Positions 6,067 to 6,577 of a DNA stretch of 6,577 bases are shown here, in pieces (position 1 is the first letter of the stretch; each line of letters opens with the position of its first letter). A model generated the notes under the pieces. The model was not told where the DNA came from. It did not search any database and saw only the letters and a list, made by a program, of their open reading frames with translations. The translations under genes and the position numbers were made by a program. The stretch covers positions 1 through 6,577 of the forward strand of contig JASHZC010000251.1 in the NCBI GenBank assembly GCA_030042755.1, read 5' to 3'. The stretch is from Vulcanimicrobiota bacterium (GTDB taxonomy: Bacteria; Eremiobacterota; Eremiobacteria; Baltobacterales; Baltobacteraceae).

Positions 6067-6577
6067 TCGATCAAATCGTTCAAGGCGTCCTGCTCGGCGG
6101 CTACTACGCGCTGGTCGCGTGCGGTCTCTCGTTCATGTACGGCGTCATGCGCATCATCAACCTCGCGCACGGAAGCCTCGCCGTTCTCGCGGCGTTCCTC
6201 GTCTGGTACATTACCGAACATCTTGGGGTGCCGGCCTTTGTCTCGCTGCTGATCGTCGTCCCGATCATGGCTGCGCTCGGGTGGTTTTTGCAACGAACCG
6301 TCCTCGACCGCAGCCTGCGTTCGGGTCCGCTTACGCCGTTGCTCAGTACCTTCGGGATTGCAATCATCATCGATAATCTGCTTTTCCAGCGCTTCGGCGC
6401 CGATACGCGTTCGCTCGCGCCCGACATCGGCGACTTCTCGTACAAGAGTTGGACGATCCCCGGCGGCGTGACCGTCGGGCAGCTTGGATTGCTGACGCTC
6501 GGAACGGCGGTCGTGTTGATCGTCGGCTTGCAGCTCTTCCTCAAGTATGCGCCGTTCGGCCGCGCGATTCGCGCCAC
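6063..6577 (+). CDS. livH: Branched-chain-amino-acid-type ABC transporter permease (LivH-like), 3' end cut by window edge
   Basis: An inner-membrane channel subunit of the importer. I translated 171 codons from the GTG at 6063, which overlaps the livF stop as GTGA. The protein is strongly hydrophobic with membrane segments near residues 4-28, 34-50, 56-76, about 92-108 and 138-158. Family hallmarks are QGVLLGGYYALVACGLSF, MRIINLAHGSL (29-39, the signature of LivH-type permeases), LLSTFGIAIIIDNL (93-106) and the cytoplasmic coupling loop start APFGRAIRAT at the window edge. Full-length members have about 285-300 residues, so roughly 40% is missing. LivM-type permeases and the binding protein normally follow. 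The N-terminus is intact and nothing suggests a frameshift. Confidence 0.95.
   Translation, partial: MIDQIVQGVLLGGYYALVACGLSFMYGVMRIINLAHGSLAVLAAFLVWYITEHLGVPAFVSLLIVVPIMAALGWFLQRTVLDRSLRSGPLTPLLSTFGIAIIIDNLLFQRFGADTRSLAPDIGDFSYKSWTIPGGVTVGQLGLLTLGTAVVLIVGLQLFLKYAPFGRAIRA

Noticed and set aside
1..6577. CRISPR arrays, tRNA/rRNA genes, insertion sequences, phage or defence genes
   Set aside because: No repeat arrays, inverted terminal repeats, RNA gene signatures or transposase/recombinase motifs were seen; coding genes fill nearly the whole window.

Overview
The window holds two divergent gene clusters around one 74-bp intergenic region, with coding sequence packed almost edge to edge. The left cluster (minus strand) encodes the lower part of the protocatechuate/gallate 4,5-cleavage (meta-cleavage) pathway. 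The right cluster (plus strand) encodes a GntR-family regulator followed by the first genes of a branched-chain-amino-acid-type (Liv/HAAT) ABC importer. Both window edges cut through a gene.

Left cluster, in transcription order from 3853 downward: CHA aldolase (LigK/GalC-like), 4-oxalomesaconate tautomerase (LigU/GalD-like), 4-oxalomesaconate hydratase (LigJ), 2-pyrone-4,6-dicarboxylate lactonase (LigI), and the start of the protocatechuate 4,5-dioxygenase alpha subunit (LigA), cut at base 1. The order is the reverse of the biochemical order. The ring is opened by LigAB, the product is oxidised to 2-pyrone-4,6-dicarboxylate by a LigC-type dehydrogenase (not in the window), LigI opens the pyrone, LigU isomerises, LigJ hydrates, and LigK cleaves to pyruvate and oxaloacetate. 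The dioxygenase beta subunit and the dehydrogenase would be expected beyond the left edge.

Right cluster, from 3928 upward: GntR/FCD regulator, LivG-like ATPase, LivF-like ATPase, and a LivH-like permease that runs off the right edge. The second permease (LivM) and the periplasmic binding protein (LivK) would be expected downstream. The neighbourhood suggests that the importer takes up an aromatic acid that feeds the pathway and that the GntR protein responds to a pathway compound. Both points are inferences.

The short divergent region contains a perfect 12-bp palindrome (ATTGTCGACAAT, 3893-3904) that fits the TNGT..ACNA half-site pattern of FadR/FCD-type GntR regulators. It is the best operator candidate and could control both directions.

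Five of the seven gene junctions are the same 4-base GTGA overlap and one more is TAATG, so translational coupling is probably general here. The recognisable gene order, moderately high GC (about 60% by eye) and frequent GTG starts indicate a bacterium with a lignin-derived aromatic lifestyle, such as a soil or water organism. The proteins resemble proteobacterial LigA/I/J/U/K, but the phylum cannot be fixed from the sequence alone; an uncultivated soil lineage is also possible.
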